A stretch of 64,000 nucleotides of DNA from Seriola aureovittata (GCF_021018895.1 NC_079378.1:8678501-8742500), one strand, 5' to 3'. Positions 1-15,200 are shown, numbered from the stretch's first letter. A program made the numbers and translations. The notes: a model not told the origin generated them from the sequence alone.

Positions 1-3000
1 GTCTGACCAAACCCTGAGAGAGAAATTCAACTTGAATCTTTTGGGGCCTGTCAAGCTCGGTCATAAATATCCGGCTCTACATCACAGCCTGTGTCAGCTA
101 CTGAGCAGTGAGTTGGATTATATTAAACTCTGCTACTGGAAAATATTCAGTACAGCTTTGACTGAAGAGGTGAGAAGTGCGGTGACTGGTTTTCTACATG
201 TTTGGAAGATCCCTGGTTGTGAACACAGGCTTTCTGTTTCCCTCTGTGATAGCAGAGAATCTGGATTAATGCTGCTGTTATTGTTGTGTTCAGGCCATAT
301 GTTTCCTCATTCTGCTTCTGTAACAAGAGAAGCCAGACACAGCTGCCCAGGAAGGAAGTACACATTGAGATAGGATGATGATCACAATTTGTATTTTTGC
401 AAGGCTGAGCTTCCAAATATATTGTTGGTCACTAAGAGAGTATGTTCACGCTACATGCGTGTACATGCATAAAGTCTGCCCAGACTTATGTGCATGCATG
501 TGCTTTGGTGTTTGTAAAGGTGTTGCTTTTACAAATTCTGCTGTACTAGTACTGCGCTCTGCCACTTCCTGTCTCTATGCAAAGTGAGCATATATACGAG
601 GACAGATCTCAGGGGTGAGGAGTTCATTTGAGTCTGTCAGCACCCAGTGAGGGGACAGGATGTCGTCCCTCGGCCTCAGAGAGGAGTGGGATTGGTGCAT
701 GATTGCGTGTCAGCTGTTTCACTGCATGGGTCGCGTCTTCATGCAGAATCTCATTTATTTGTGATGCAAAAGCAGACAAAGATCAGCCCCTGTGCTGCAG
801 CTGGTAGGTGGAGCGGGAAAGCAAGAGAATGAAAAACAAGCTACAAGCACAAGGGTGAAAGTGATGATAAAGATGAAATTAAGGTTACGTCTTATGTATG
901 CTTTACTCAGAACAGATCACTTGTTCTCTGAAGGCATGTGGGAAGGCAGCTGAGTTTGGAAAAGTTGGTGATTTCTGAGCGAATGGCTGCTGTGGGACTG
1001 GTGTGCATCACAAATATCTCAGTGGTTTACTCTCACAGAAACTTCCGGCAGCTGCTGGGGAGATAGCAACAAGCTGCTGGATGCTGTGGGCTCTTTGTTA
1101 ATGGACTTTCTAGGGTGGTATGTTATTGTTAGAAATTGGACAAAAGCACAATGAAGAGTATTGTGCAGGTCATTTAAATACAGACAAATATTTACACATT
1201 CAGACAGAGATTACCAGATGCCTCACCTCTGCCTGTGCAACAAGAGCGTCATTGACACCACTGTTTCCTTACTTCATATTAAAGCTGAGTCTATCAGTTG
1301 AATAATCAGTTAGTCAAACAAAAGAAAAAAAATGCAACTATTTGGATAATTGATTATTTTTTAAAATAATAAATAGGTATATCCTCTTAATTGTGAATAT
1401 CTGATACTTTTCTCTGTTGTATATCATTGTAAACATGAATGTCTTTGGGTTTTGGGCTGTTGGTTTGGCAAAACAAGACATGTGAAGGAGTGACCTTGGG
1501 CTCTTTGAAACATGGGTTGGTCATTTTTACTATTTTATTGTCATTTTATAGACTAAATGATTACAGCAGTCACCACAGTAATCGATTATAACTTTAATTG
1601 TTGGTTGCCTTTCCTAGTTTGTATCATATTTGTGACATGAGATTAGTTGTTTGTATAGTCTCTGAAAATGGAATTAATCCCTTGTCTGCCTCTGATTATT
1701 GTTCTAATTGAGTATCAAATAAAAATAAGAGGAACAGGACTTGTCCCCGTTAATATGGTCAATCTGTAAGACTTCTTGCACCTTCTTCATTGCTCTGATC
1801 AGATGGGATTCAGAAGAACATCAGGATCCTGCATCACAAAGCACTCCAACTTAATCTGGCTCCTTTTGAATTACCTGGTTTCACTGAACATAACCCCCAG
1901 ATTATGGGTATTATGAAACTGTTAACTATCTAGACTTCAGTGTATTCATGTGACCACCCCAGTTGCGTGATAAAACATCATCAGTACAACAGTATAAATA
2001 ATTTCTCACCTCAGCACAGCTGGTCAGTCATGGCGTGAAGAAGAAGTGACAGAAATGATCTGCCACAGCTCTCACTAGTATGACGTGAGAGAGGTGTAAG
2101 GGGAAGGGGTTTCTGAATTATTTCCATCGATAGCATACGTTAACTATGACAGTGATCTACCCCATCTAACCCACTAATCTTTCTTCACGATACAGGCCTC
2201 AGAACATGAAAGTATATTTAGACCTTAAGTCTGTGACAGCAGAGGTGAGAAAGAGAGACAGATGAGGAAGGATGAGATTATGGTAGACTGGCATGGTCCA
2301 GTGCTGTGTTGACTTTAGATCCAGCTCTGGAGATGCAGACGGAGGGTCCAGCCTCCACTCCAGCAGCTCTCAGAAAACAGAGGGAGGCCTGAGGCAAGCG
2401 TTCGGCATTTCTAGAAGCAGTCAGACAGTGTTTCCCATGATGTGTTCCTCCAAAGATATGGAAGCTATTTATATGACAAACAAAGGCCTGGCTGTTGTTA
2501 TTGTTGAGTAGGACCAGCACATGGATAAAAGAAAAGCTTAAGGGAAGTTTTACTTAACTTTACTTTTATTACCTCCACCATGCAGGTTATGGTTTCACCC
2601 GTGTCTATTCATTTGCCAGCAGGGATGGGTCATGGATCATTAAATGTTAATGCAGATCTGGATCATTTACTAATAATTTCATGAAGTCTGGTGTATGATG
2701 TTTGACACTGGCCTTGGCGGAGGTCTGCGCTCGAGCTCTGCCCCTCTAGTTGGTTTGTTTGCTTGTTTGTCAGCAGGATTACGCAAAATGTACTGAACCG
2801 ATTTTTCTGATTGGGTGTGGATCCGGTTTAAGGAGTGCTTCCAGGAATTTTTCACTTTTTCACAAGATAGCGTTCATCAGTTTGTCAGGAAATAATTTAT
2901 GGATCTTGATGTAAAAAATCTGACATTTATGGTATTGAGATCTGTGAGTTTGTACAGTTTGGTGCAGAAAATATAAGCTTGTTTGGCCTTGGCCTCGTGC

Positions 3001-4585
3001 TCTACTAGGTGCAATTCCAGTTGACACTGTATTGTACCAAAAAAAATGACCAGTTAGCGTCTCAAGTCCATAAGCTATCTAGCAACTGAAATTCACTCCC
3101 CATTTCAGTGAAGAGGGTTTAGAGATGAGTTAGCTTCCCTGTGAAACAGCGAGCCTCTTCAGTGTCTGTTACACAGAAGGTGGCACACACCCCTCCTTTA
3201 GGAAATAGTGATCATTTACGTTGTTTGTGCAGCTGCATGGAGAGATAATACGAGCAGCAGAGAAGGAGGGATGCTGTATAACTGGCAGTGAATAGACATT
3301 GATAACAAATGATGACATATAAAGGTTTATAATTCCCAACTTGTAAAATGTTGTCCTGCAGCTTATGCTTGCAACCATGCCATCACTATTTCCTGCCCCA
3401 CCTGCTTTGCTCCACACTGCGTCTTTGTAAATTCCACCTGGCCAGTTCTGGTCTGACACACCTTATGACCTGCCTCACAGGTGAATATGGGTTATTATAT
3501 CCTCTGCAATCACAGCAACTTATAGAAGATGGACTGGATTTGTATCTGCAAACAGAAAGGAAACAGACTGGTTTTATAACCACATGTTGCTTTCATTTAC
3601 TCTCTCTCTCGCAGTACAGTTCACAGAGAGAGAAACCGACTTCATGTATGTGTGTGGGATAAATAATCAATACACTGATATCTTCAGTTAAACTATGTAG
3701 ATCCTTATTGCCCCCACAGGGCAGTTTTCTGGCAGCATTTAAAACGATACACCGCAAGAAAACATCTTATAAAATAGTATGAAGCAGCTTACAAGCATGA
3801 AAGGAATAAGGAGGAAAGAGAAAACAACACAGGCATATTAATAGCTACAAATGCTCAGAGGAGAAAAGGGCCTTGTTGACATATGCACACACTGTACAAA
3901 CTTTTAACCCTGGGCATCCAGTATCTAATTTTAGAGCATAGTTTAATGCAATGTGTGCTCTAGTGAAATGTTTTCAATAAACTGGGACTTGTTAACTCTG
4001 TAACTGCTCTGCTTTCTAATGGTTCAGCATTTTGGCAGTTTGTCTGTTTGATATTCTTCTCTCTTCAGTGAACTTCATGATGCAGTTAAAAAATACAGCG
4101 TGTGATTCATCAATTGTACTAGACTTCAGCCGATACTGGATAATGTTGAATGTTCCCGTCATATACGATATTTTTCACAATATCGAAACATTGGTTTTGG
4201 TTTGGTTTTTGGTTTCAGTTCACTTTTATAGAAGACTAACGTAAATATAAATATTCACATTTTAGTCGAAGGAACCAGTGATGTTTTTTTCATCCTAAAA
4301 TAATCAATTATCAAAATGAGACAATACTTTCATGTTTATCAGCCGATGGATTCAGCAGTTAATCACACAGTCGTCATTGTCATTTTTCATGTCGTTTTTT
4401 AAATTAATTATTAGATACTTTTGAGTTTCTTGCTTTTGTTTGCAAATCTGTGACACGGTTTATAAACAACCTCAGCAGCTGTGGTTAAAATGTTGCTGCA
4501 TGTTCCTGGTGGGTTCTTTCTTCGTTTCCTTCTCCTTTGTTTTCTAATACTTCTGCTGTGTGCTCTCTCTGTGTTTTCACCACAG
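1..4585. other. gene-free stretch upstream of the first visible CREBRF exon
   Basis: No open reading frame here resembles a known protein, and no chain of splice sites with a consistent phase could be built. The stretch is AT-rich with short fragments of dispersed repeats (about 1295-1600, 2566-3020 and 4100-4340). It probably holds the promoter, the non-coding first exon and first intron of CREBRF, or intergenic DNA, but I could not place a first exon. The mammalian neighbour ATP6V0E1 was looked for and not seen. Confidence 0.5.
2566..3020 (+). repeat. teleost interspersed repeat, two partial copies in tandem
   Basis: The segment contains the phrases 'cctccaccatgcaggttatg', 'gattacgcaaaatgtactga' and 'cttggcggaggtctgcgctc', which I recognise as consensus words of a dispersed repeat very common in percomorph genomes. 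The terminal phrase ending in 'ctctagtt' occurs near 2750, immediately before a second start-like stretch, and a related ending recurs near 3000. This suggests a truncated copy followed head to tail by another. It is non-coding. The family name is not assigned here. Confidence 0.55.
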
Positions 4586-4820
4586 ACCCTAAAGCATACA
4601 GAGACCAGACCAGACCAGACCAGGTTGAGCCCAGTTACAGACTCCCTCCCTCTCCCCCTCCCCACCCAGCCTAGCAGGCTGCATCCACCAGCACTCTGCG
4701 ATCGTCTCCCTCAGCAGTAATTTATTGTGCTGATCAGACAACCTCACACCACTGGGACCGGACAGGAGACCCAGAGGTTCCCCCCGCTGGAGCTTTAAGC
4801 TGTGCCTGGCAATGCCTCAG
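4586..4820 (+). other. crebrf: CREBRF leader exon with the start codon
   Basis: A pyrimidine-rich acceptor ending in CACAG precedes 4586 and a GTAAG donor begins at 4821. The exon is almost entirely 5' UTR and ends with ATG CCT CAG (4812-4820), encoding Met-Pro-Gln, the first three residues of CREBRF. The leader carries a short run of an AGACC pentamer and no ATG upstream of the start. The 5' boundary is inferred from the acceptor only, so a longer exon is possible. Confidence 0.6.
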
Positions 4821-6199
4821 GTAAGAGGGACAACAGATGGAGGGAAACTGAACCGTCACTGCCACACAGGGAGACAGGTTTCCTCCTACACATTTGGAGA
4901 CTGGAAATTTGATGATTTCCAGCTGAATACTTGCAGAATCAATGAAAAACCATAAAGTGGTGAAACCCTAACAGATAAAAATATGGACTTTTATTTTTAC
5001 AGCTACGGGAATTATATTTTTATAAAATCTGCAAATCCGCTGAACAAAGAGAAAACAAAGGAGCTTCTCAGTCACCAGACACAGACAGACGGTGTCATAG
5101 AAACACAGTTCAGATGTGTTGAGGGAGGCGAGTGAGTGACCCTGGTCCAGTGTAACGTCTGTGGACGCTGCATCTGAACAGCTGCTGGGGGCAGATGAGC
5201 TAACAGGGAGTGAGACAGTGAATGGAAATGTGAACTCTGGAACTTTATAAAAATATGTATAAAGTGATGTAATATTTACAGTGTAAACATAATTTTGTAT
5301 TCAGGTTTTTTTCCTCTGCAGTGCTGATTTAATCCTGAATCTTTGCCCTCCAGTGTTTTTGCTTTTCTTTCTCATGTCCTCATCCTTTATCACGTTGTCA
5401 TTCATATTAGATACTACTTCTAGAGACATATTGCTCAGCAATGGTGTCTTAGTTAGTTATGATTGCACCTTTTTTGTACTGACTCCTTTAGCTACCTTGT
5501 CATATAGTTTTAATGAATTTTAGTGTGATCGGCTCCTGTCCTGTCACCATCTTTGCAAACTCTTACTGTAGTGGCGGCCTTGTGGCCTGCAACATAACTT
5601 TTTTATCACTTCAGTGCTTCAAAAATTAGTTAATAATAACCTGCTTCAGTCACAGCAGACATGAGCTTTATCTGACTGCAATCTGGCACAATGTCGCCAT
5701 TGCATAGTTTGTCCACCAGAGAGCAGTGATAGGTCTTTTTTTTGGTTGTTTTTTTTAGTTGCAAAACATCCCGACCAGTTTGTATCTTAATTTAAAGGAT
5801 CTGTATCAAGATTACTTGTTTATATTATTATATTATTCATTTATATGGATATATTGGATATATTAAACCCACAAATATTGGTTCCAGTATAAGTCAGGAT
5901 TCATTTCATACAAAAATAATGAATACAATAATGAGCTAGAGGGGCACAGAAGAGATAGGAGAAAGGCAAAGAAAGAATTTGTTTTATCAGATTTTGCTTT
6001 TGGTGGTGGTGATGTTTATTATATTTTTTTAAATTGTCTTTTCTTCCTGTTGTGCTGTAGCCCAGCGTCAGTGGGATGGAGCCTCCCTTTGGGGACGCCT
6101 TTCAGAACTACTCATTTGCTGACCAGGCCCTGACCAGCACTGAGCTGCTTGCCACCAGCTCTGACCCAGATTTCATGTACGAATTGGTGAGTGGCTACA

Positions 6200-6263
<64 letters not shown>

Positions 6264-9200
6264 CACACACACAGACACCTCACAGGCAGGCATCAGGCCT
6301 TGTTAACCATCCTTTGAGCCTGACTTCTTTTAAAAATCAGTCACAGCTGCTCATGCGACGCTGTCACTGAGTTACATCTGAACAGTAGATTAGTTTATTA
6401 TTGTGGTGGAAACATAAATAAATAGGAAATTTTGACTGTTGTTAAGTGCTAATATTCCTGTCTTATAGGGTTTTATATACACTGACTGGCACAAAAAACA
6501 TTAATCTAAGCATACTTATATTTGTTACGTATTTAAGTAGCATCTGTCTGTTCTCCGGGGCTGAACTGCAGGTGGTTTAAGCTCAGATTTTGTTTTTATT
6601 TGAGCGCTGAACCAAAAAAAGAACAAATCTCTGCAATCTCCACCCGAGCATCTAACAGAATGTCTGTAGTTTGTAGTTTCGCTTCCTGTTCACTGTCGGA
6701 TATCAGCCTTATTTTACTGTTTACTGATCACTGTCAGTCTCTGTTGATGCTAACTGAACATTTCCTGCTGCTGCCACTTCACATTAAAAGCTTTTGCCTG
6801 GCAAACAGCGATAGCCTTTTATTGTGTAGCGTCAGTGTTATAGATTGCTGGTTGGAATAGTGCTAACAGAAACAGTCACAGATCAATGAAGAGCTGCAGC
6901 TGACAGACTCTTAATTCAGCAGACCCCCAGTGTGTCATCTAGGTAAACAACGCGCTTGACCTTCCATTATGTGCAGAGGAAAAACACTTGAGTGGTCATA
7001 GTTGCTCACGGCTCAGCTCAGCATGAGTAAAAAAAAATAGGTTACATGGTACACAGCACACAAGCTCCCGACAAACACCAGAGAGGATGCTCATTTAAAA
7101 GAACCGTGGCACTGAGATATTTTTGTTTTGCTCATTTTTTAACTTATTAAAATTCAATTCAAATAGAGGGCCACAAACACAAAACAAATATTGCCGTCAA
7201 AAGTTTTACATAACTTTGCAACATTTAAAATTGAATTAAATTTTTGTGATTTTTATTTTTTAATTAAACAGGAAAGACGATAACATTGAATTCAAAACAG
7301 ACCTTTTCACTCCTTGGCGCTGTTCAGACACAAGAGATCACTTGAATGCGTGTGGAGAGGCAGTTTAATGTCAGGTGTGAACTGACGTACTTACACTTGT
7401 AGTCGGATCACCCAAGACGCATGTGGACGCCAGGTGTGAACAGGACCTTATATACGTCACTAAAGTAGATATTATTATTATTTCCAATATTTCCAAACAC
7501 GTGCTTGATAAAGATTGTGCTTGAAGAAAGCTTTTGATTCCTCAAACTTTTACAGTGGTTTTCAGTCTAGTAGGACTGATAGTGAGAAATGTATGAATTT
7601 TAATTACATTGAAAAACTGAATAGACATTTGCCTGAGGTCAGCTAAGCTGCCTGCGTGGCATTTAAAACAGAGATCTGTGTCTAATTGTTTAGCAGCCGT
7701 GTGACATTTGTCAGGCTCACAGGCGTGTGATGTGAGGCAGCTTTAAACAGACAGCTCACCTGTCACCACTGTTGCTGTCAGCTGCAGGTGTCCACCTCAA
7801 TTTACTGCCTGCTTTAAACTAAACAGAAGTGATTCACTGCCACTGCCAAGTCGTGCACCATAGTAACACTTTAATGTGGAGGATGACTTGTCATCTTCAG
7901 TGCCATCTTCGTCTTTCAGCACGGACAGATATGGGTTAACTTAACAGCTTCTTTTCCGGTTTTGTAAAAATAAAACAATTTCTGCAGTAATTTCTTATGA
8001 TCTACTCCACCTGTCAGACTTACAGGTTTCTTAAAATTAGATGCAACAGGTTTCAAGTTTTCATTCATCCCATGTGCAATGTAAATGCTCCCAGTTTGAT
8101 TGATTGATTCTCAGTTTGATTCCTCACACAGCTCAGTATTTTATTTTGTGTTGTCATACACCCTTTATTCTTCTCTAAATTGTGTGCATAATACCAGCTC
8201 TTTCAAAGAATTTCCTCTAGTAGGACAATGAAAATCTCAACTGCAACTTATTTAAACAGACTGAGATGACCAGGACAACTTGACTCCACGGTGCTCTGAG
8301 GTGGCCGAGAGATGTGTTGTTGTTTTTGTTGTGCTGTTATCTTTGGCTGCAGCTAGGAGCGAGCTATATGAATAAAATCCTCTGTCAATCTGTCGATTCT
8401 GATACAGTGTAGTTCCTGGAATCAGTTGGGAAACTGTTTATAGCTCGATAACCAGATGGGAATGATGTTTTTGGCTCATCCAGCAAATTGAAAACCCGAT
8501 AAGTTAATATACTTCATCAAAGTCATGCACAAATCATACAAAAATCCAATTTTCCAATTATAACCCAGTAACCTCTGATTAGTATATTGTATTTTGTCAT
8601 ATTTCAAACAGGTTGTTCATAACAGTTTATTTCCTGGACTGATCAGTCATGATGTCCTTTTGATAGGTGCTCAAATTGCGCAATTTTTAAATGAACTTTT
8701 ATCTTTCATGGGAAAGAAACTTGATTTCTAAGCAGATTTATAGACATTCATTTTCAATGGACGTCAGAGTAAGTCACAATGAATCTATGGTTGCAATAAT
8801 TATTGATTGGTTTGTGATATTAAATGTTTTTACACAAGTTCACAAAATTCTCCTAATACGACAAAATCTAAACTAAATAGAATTTAAAATAGACCGTCTT
8901 CAACCCACCACCTGCTTGACTCACCTCCATCTTTTCTTCCTTTCTGCAGGACAGAGACATGACCCACCGGCAGAGCCCCTGTGGGGACAGCGTGGTGGGG
9001 GTCGGGGACGGAGGAAAGGAGATGGAGGGCTGTGTGGATCAGCTCATGGGTTTAGGCGAGTGTGAGACAGTCTACAGCAGCTCAGCGTTTGAACAGTGGG
9101 ACACCTACTGGGAAGACCTCACCAGGTACTGCATTATTTATTTATGTGCTGTATTTTATTTTTAGATCAAGTTAAAAAAAAAACAGCAGCAAGTTAATGA

Positions 9201-12200
9201 GACATGAAAACATACTGATGAATTTAATGAAACTCAGATGGCTTACTTGTTTTTTGGTTCTTAAGTGGCAGAAAATTGCATTCCCTGAGAAAGAAACAAT
9301 TACTGAGTTGCTTAGAATAAACACGTGGTAAGTACCACGTTGTACAGCTTGCACTATTTACAGTATCCTCTCAATGGTTTGTCTGGCAAAATTCAATATT
9401 ATTCTCAGTGCCATCAAGTCCTATGAAAGAGTTAGTATTGACTGTGTATCCAAAGCTCAGGACTTCAGGTTCCCTTGTCTGGAAGCCAATGGCTTTTTGA
9501 ATGTGTTTTTGGTTTTTGTGTTTTTTTTTGTTGCTTGAAATAAGGTCTGTGGTCGACACGAGCTCAAGACATTTTCATGTTTCATTCTACAACATAAAAT
9601 ATGTCAGTAAATACTACTGTTGCGGTGTTGCTAACAAGTGGCTAACTGAGACTACAGAGGTTGTCTGGGACATTAAACATCATCACGCTGAACACGAAAA
9701 CTGATCTACTCACCAGTCGCCCTTTACAGCCTCATTGTGTTTATACTGGTGCTCTTGTTAACTATTATTAACTTTCTAAGCGGAGAGGCTTTTGTAGAAG
9801 AGGTAAGCACTCAATCAAATTACAAGTTGGAAGGTTACCGTTGGTGACGTTGAAGTCATGCGACCATGGTTTAGTTCGTTTATAGCCTAGCACTAGTTAG
9901 CTTTAGTTGAGAGAACCAGGCTGATTCTAACTTCCTTTAGGTGAACTGGGTCTTCTGGAAAACAACAGCTTGTGATTTGGGAGTATTGCTGTGGTAGTTT
10001 AGAAGACATTTAAAATCTTTTCTACTCCAGAAGTCACCAGTTTGCCATTTATAGGTTTATATGAAACGGATATGAAATCATTTGTTTTTCTGCAAACAGG
10101 TGAGAGGATAGTTTGTGAACGTTTTGAGATTGAACAGGAGCCTGAAGGTTTTTTTTACCGTCACTGACTGGTAATTGTCACGGCTGCTCGTCTTGGTCTG
10201 ACACTGGATGATTTGGAGCAGGTAGTGGTTTTGCTCGGAGGCAGGGAGAGGTTTAAAGGGCCAGTGAACCTAGCAGCGCTCTGCCACAGATTCCCGGGAT
10301 CTCCGGTGATGCTCTGCCTGTCTTACAGCTATCCTGATGCTTTGCTGCCAGGATTGTGTGTGTATTCTCTTCTTTGATGTTGAGTGTCAGCTGAGGGCAG
10401 ACAACAGTCTCTGAAATCTAAAGGCCATTAAAGCTGAGGTGGAATAGTTCAGGCGGAGGCGGAGGTGGGGTTGGGGGAATCTGCCACTGACGGGGTTGAT
10501 TGAGGTCATATTTGAGTGGAACAGAGGAAAGTACTGCATATTTCGGCTAATGAGTTAGTCATTCTTTTACAACCTCAACTGTCCAGACTGGTCCCACGCT
10601 GCTATTTAGTAGCTCTGATGCGTTATGGAAAGTGTTTCTGGATCGCCATAAAGAGATTAAGTCAGACAGTGTCTGTGTGGGTGTGAAAACTATAACTACC
10701 AGATGTAGAGCTAAGACAGACTTTGAGCTCTCTGTTTGCCCTTGGGATGTATTTGTTTCTTGTGGTATGAAGAGGTTTAATGGCCTTCTCTTGTTACAAA
10801 AGTTGAAAACCATAAACTGAACACAAAGCAAAACATTACTGGTGAAAAAACAGACAGGTGACAACAGGTGCAAATTTGTTCTAGGAGGTGTGAACTGAGG
10901 CACAGCTGCATCATTCAGATGACAAATGACAACTTGAAAAAATTGCATTCACCTGAAACTCTGTGAACTTGAACGTACAAAGAAAGATGGAAGATAGAAT
11001 TTAAATTGACAGCATTAACATAGTTTTAGCTAGCTACAGCAAGCTAACATGCTAAATGCATGACACTGATGAAAACTGAAACATTCACTGTTTGTTGCTG
11101 GTAAACACAGAACACAAAAAAATCCAAAGTAGTGTAATAAATTAACATCATGTTCACGAGTGAATTCACAATAAAGCTATTTTTGAATCAAGTTGTATTG
11201 GTGTTGAATGTTATATGACCAGTGCTGTCATGTGACCTGTTGGCATTGCTGATCCAAATGGCAGCTGCCTTTGGAGAAAAGCATTACCAGGCCTAACTTT
11301 AAGTCTCTGTTTGGTTAACTCTGCCTAAGTATGTTTACACCTCGGCTCTGAGGGTAGAGTCCAAGATAAAATCTTTTAATGTCTTATTTTGTCCAAATAT
11401 ATTCATTTTAAAATGATATAAAACAGAGAAAGCAGCAATTTTCTGCAAGAAATTATTTTTGGGAATTTCAAACAGGCAAAAGAAAGTAGAGAAAAATATT
11501 CAGTCATATCAATAAGTGCCCTGCAGATATTCAGAAGATGAAACAAGACTGTATACTTATGAGAAAAGGACAAATTTGTTTCCATCAGCTATGATCACAC
11601 TTAATTAAAATGTCAATAGAAAACTTTTTTGTAACAGTGAAGCTTTTTCACATACAATTACTAGATAATGAAAGCTTTCACTGTATATCGACCTCCATGT
11701 CTCTGTGCTTACAGATACACACGGCTGGCCAGCTGTGACATCTGGGGAACCAAAGAGGTGGATTTCCTTGGATTGGATGACTTCTCTAGTCCCTACCAGG
11801 ATGAGGAAGTGATTAGTCGAACCCCGACACTGGCTCAACTCAACAGCGAGGATTCACAGCCTGTGTGTGAGGCGCTCTACCCCCCTGCTGACTTGACCCT
11901 GCCTGCCCCCCAGCCTCAGCCTCAGTCCTCCCAGTTTCCCTGTCACAGTAAGAGACCCCTGGTCCCCGGCCAAGGATTTGGCCCCGGCTCTGCACGGCCT
12001 TCCCCAAGCTCCACGTCCTCATCTCGTCCATCCCACAGTCTTCTGCCAGACTTCCCTGAAAGCTCCCAAAAAGCCACCAGGCCTGTCCCCTCCAGCACTG
12101 AGACTATGGCTAAGACCCAGAACCACCTCAGTCTCACCCAGGACCATGGCCAAGCTCAAAGCAAGTCCCAGGGGCGAGGAACCAAGATGGTAGCCCCAAC

Positions 12201-15200
12201 TTCCCATGGCTCTGACTTTGTGCGGAAGGCTAAAGTCCGTGTGAGTGCTGTGCATAAAGCTCAACCCGACATACCCTCCCAGACAGATTTTGAGAGGCCA
12301 GATCCACCTCTACCTCTCTCCCAGCCCCAAGATGAAAAGGCTTCCACTTCAGCTAGCGCCACCTTGGTGGGACTTCCTGGCGCTGCTGCCAGTGGCTCCA
12401 GCAGCCTGACGAGCTTTGAGAGGAGGGCCGAGGGGATGGCGAGGAGAGAGATGCCTATAGGCTGGCCGTCTGCCACCGTGCCTCAACTAGTGGAGGCGAG
12501 CCAAGCCCTGGAGGGCAGCACCTCTGGGCTGGTGAACAGCGGCGATAGTGTGGCAGGGGCAAGCGGTGGCGTTCTGGTTGTTGAGGGCACGGAGAAGAGC
12601 AAGGAGGAGGAACACAACTACTCTCTGTTCCTGACCCGCAGCAGACTGGCCAGCAGAGCCCACTCCCAGCTGGAGGAGGATGAGGAAGAGGAGGACGAGG
12701 AAGAGGTGGAGGAGGAGGAAGGCGACGGGCTGGAGCTAGATGACGAAGACCACGATGAGGGTTTTGGCAGTGAGCACGAGTTGTCTGAGAATGAGGAGGA
12801 GGAAGAAGAGGAGGAGGATGAAGACTACGAAGCAGACAAGGATGATGACATGAGCGACGCCTTCTCTGAGCCAGGTAGTCATCATTGTAGCCCCTCTAAC
12901 TTAATTATTACCTTCCTCTCTTACTCTATTTCCCCTTAATTTCCCCCTTTTTATCTTTGTGTTGCTCTAATTTCATCCCTATTCTCCTGCGTCTCTTTCT
13001 CACACATCCACCAGGCTGTGACATGGAGCTGATGGAGGATATTAAAGGCCTGACAGCAGGAGTCTCCAGCCGGAAGAGAGGCAAGCGCCGCTACTTCTGG
13101 GAGTACAGCGAGCAGCTCACCCCCTCTAAACAGGAACGTATGCTTAAGCCGTCTGAGTGGGACAGACACACGCTGCCTAGCAACCTGTACCAGAAGAACG
13201 GGCCTCTCCATGGTATACATAAAGACATAAACACGCACACACGCACGCACATACACTTATAACACAAATATAACACACACATAAATACACAAAATCCACA
13301 GGCAGGATACGTCTTGCTTTAAGACTTGCCAGTGATGGCTGCTCAAAAGCTTTGTGACAATCTTCAAAGGAAAAGAAGCTCGACCTCGGCATGAAAATTC
13401 ATCCATCACTTCAGTCACATTTGCCTTTTAGTGGAGACGCTAGTGTAAGCACAGAATCTTTCAGCAGGACAGTCACGGTTTGGATTTTCCACAACAGCAG
13501 CATGTTTCAGTGAAATTCCAGTTTAAGTGAACACATTGGAAATATGACATAAATAAAAGGAGCGTATCTCATTTCTCACACAAAAGGCACAAGCCTGCAC
13601 CTTTTTAAAAAAGCAATGGAAATGAAAAGCACATGAGCCATTTCTCCAGGCAGGAAAGCATTTTTCTCGCATTCATGTCCATGTTTATTTAATCCTTTTG
13701 TGTGAGTATGAATTTTGTTTGAGGATGTAGAGGATGACTCATGTTTGCATTTTCACGTATTAACAGTTTTGAACAAGAAAAAAAGCACTTAAAGCTTGTG
13801 GCATTTTACAATTCAATCATAACTAGGGAGCTATGTTCCAACACACAGTGATTATTCACTTTATTACTGAGCCCAGGTCTGTTAGAGATCCAGCCCAGGA
13901 CAGGTGTCATCGACCATGACTAAACGTAAAATGTTTAAAATGCATTTGCTGCTGACCGCTCTGAGAAAAAGGTATAAATCCTCGGAGAAATGTTCAGCAA
14001 AACAGGGAAAGACTGACAGTGTCTCCACTGAGGAAAAAAGAAGAGGTCTTTCAGCTGATAGAAGTTCAAGCAAGTGTTTCATGATCCTTTTATTATTCAG
14101 ATCACAGATTATTTAGCATACGTTAAGAAAATGGCGACAACACCAGCAGCTGCCTATTTGTTTGATTTCGACTGAGTGGGAATTATAGACGGCAGAGAAC
14201 GAGATGAGAGTTGATCCCCCAACTTTTTGCAGTGCCAGTGCTCCGCGCAGAGCTGTAGATGAGGAGACATTGTTGAGACATTAGATTACATGTGGGCGTG
14301 TTCTCTGACGCCTTCTTTTCATCACTTGTCATGAAGGAAAGTACATGCTGAAGAAGTCACGTCGCACGGATGTGGAGGATCTGACTCCCAATCCACGCAA
14401 GCTGCTTCAGATCGGCACCGAGCTCCGCAAACTGAACAAGGTGATCAGCGACTTGACACCGGTCAGCGAGCTGCCGCTGACCGCACGACCCCGGTCCCGC
14501 AAGGAGAAGAACAAGCTGGCGTCCAGGTAAAACATGCACGCATACAGTAGTATAGTAGTTTCATCTCTTAGAGCATGAGTGTAGTTTACAGGAGTTGTAG
14601 TCAAGATGCTGATTTGACAGCAGTATATCATGTTTCTCCTACCATCTGTTGTGTTGTGTAGAGCTTGTCGTTTAAAAAAGAAGGCCCAGTATGAAGCAAA
14701 CAAGGTGAAGCTCTGGGGACTCAGCACAGAGTACGGTACGTTGCTACATACCTTTCAGTTTTTATACCAAGTTGATCAACCTCTGCATCCACTTTTTTCA
14801 TGCCTTGTTAGTAGAGCTCTTATCAAATTTATTTAATTTCTTCAAATTATATTTCTGTTTCCTCTAGACCTATTAGTAATAATGAAGATTTTAATATTTT
14901 ACCCACCTGTATCTATTTATATTTGAATTTTTATCTTCTGTTCATTAGAAATAAAAAAGCTTGTATTCTTGCCACCAACAAATAACAAATAAAATCCCTA
15001 ACCTGAGGACGATAGCGTTTTGAATCTGTTTTGTGTTCACGCTTCTGATTGTGTAATCTGTGCTCTGACACGTGTCTGCCTGTAGATCGGCTGCTGTTTG
15101 TGATCAATGCCATCAAGGAGGAGATTGTGGTGCGAGTTGAGGACTCTTCTCCGCGTCCAACCAACATGACTGACACTCTGGAGCGGCTCATCCAGGAAAC

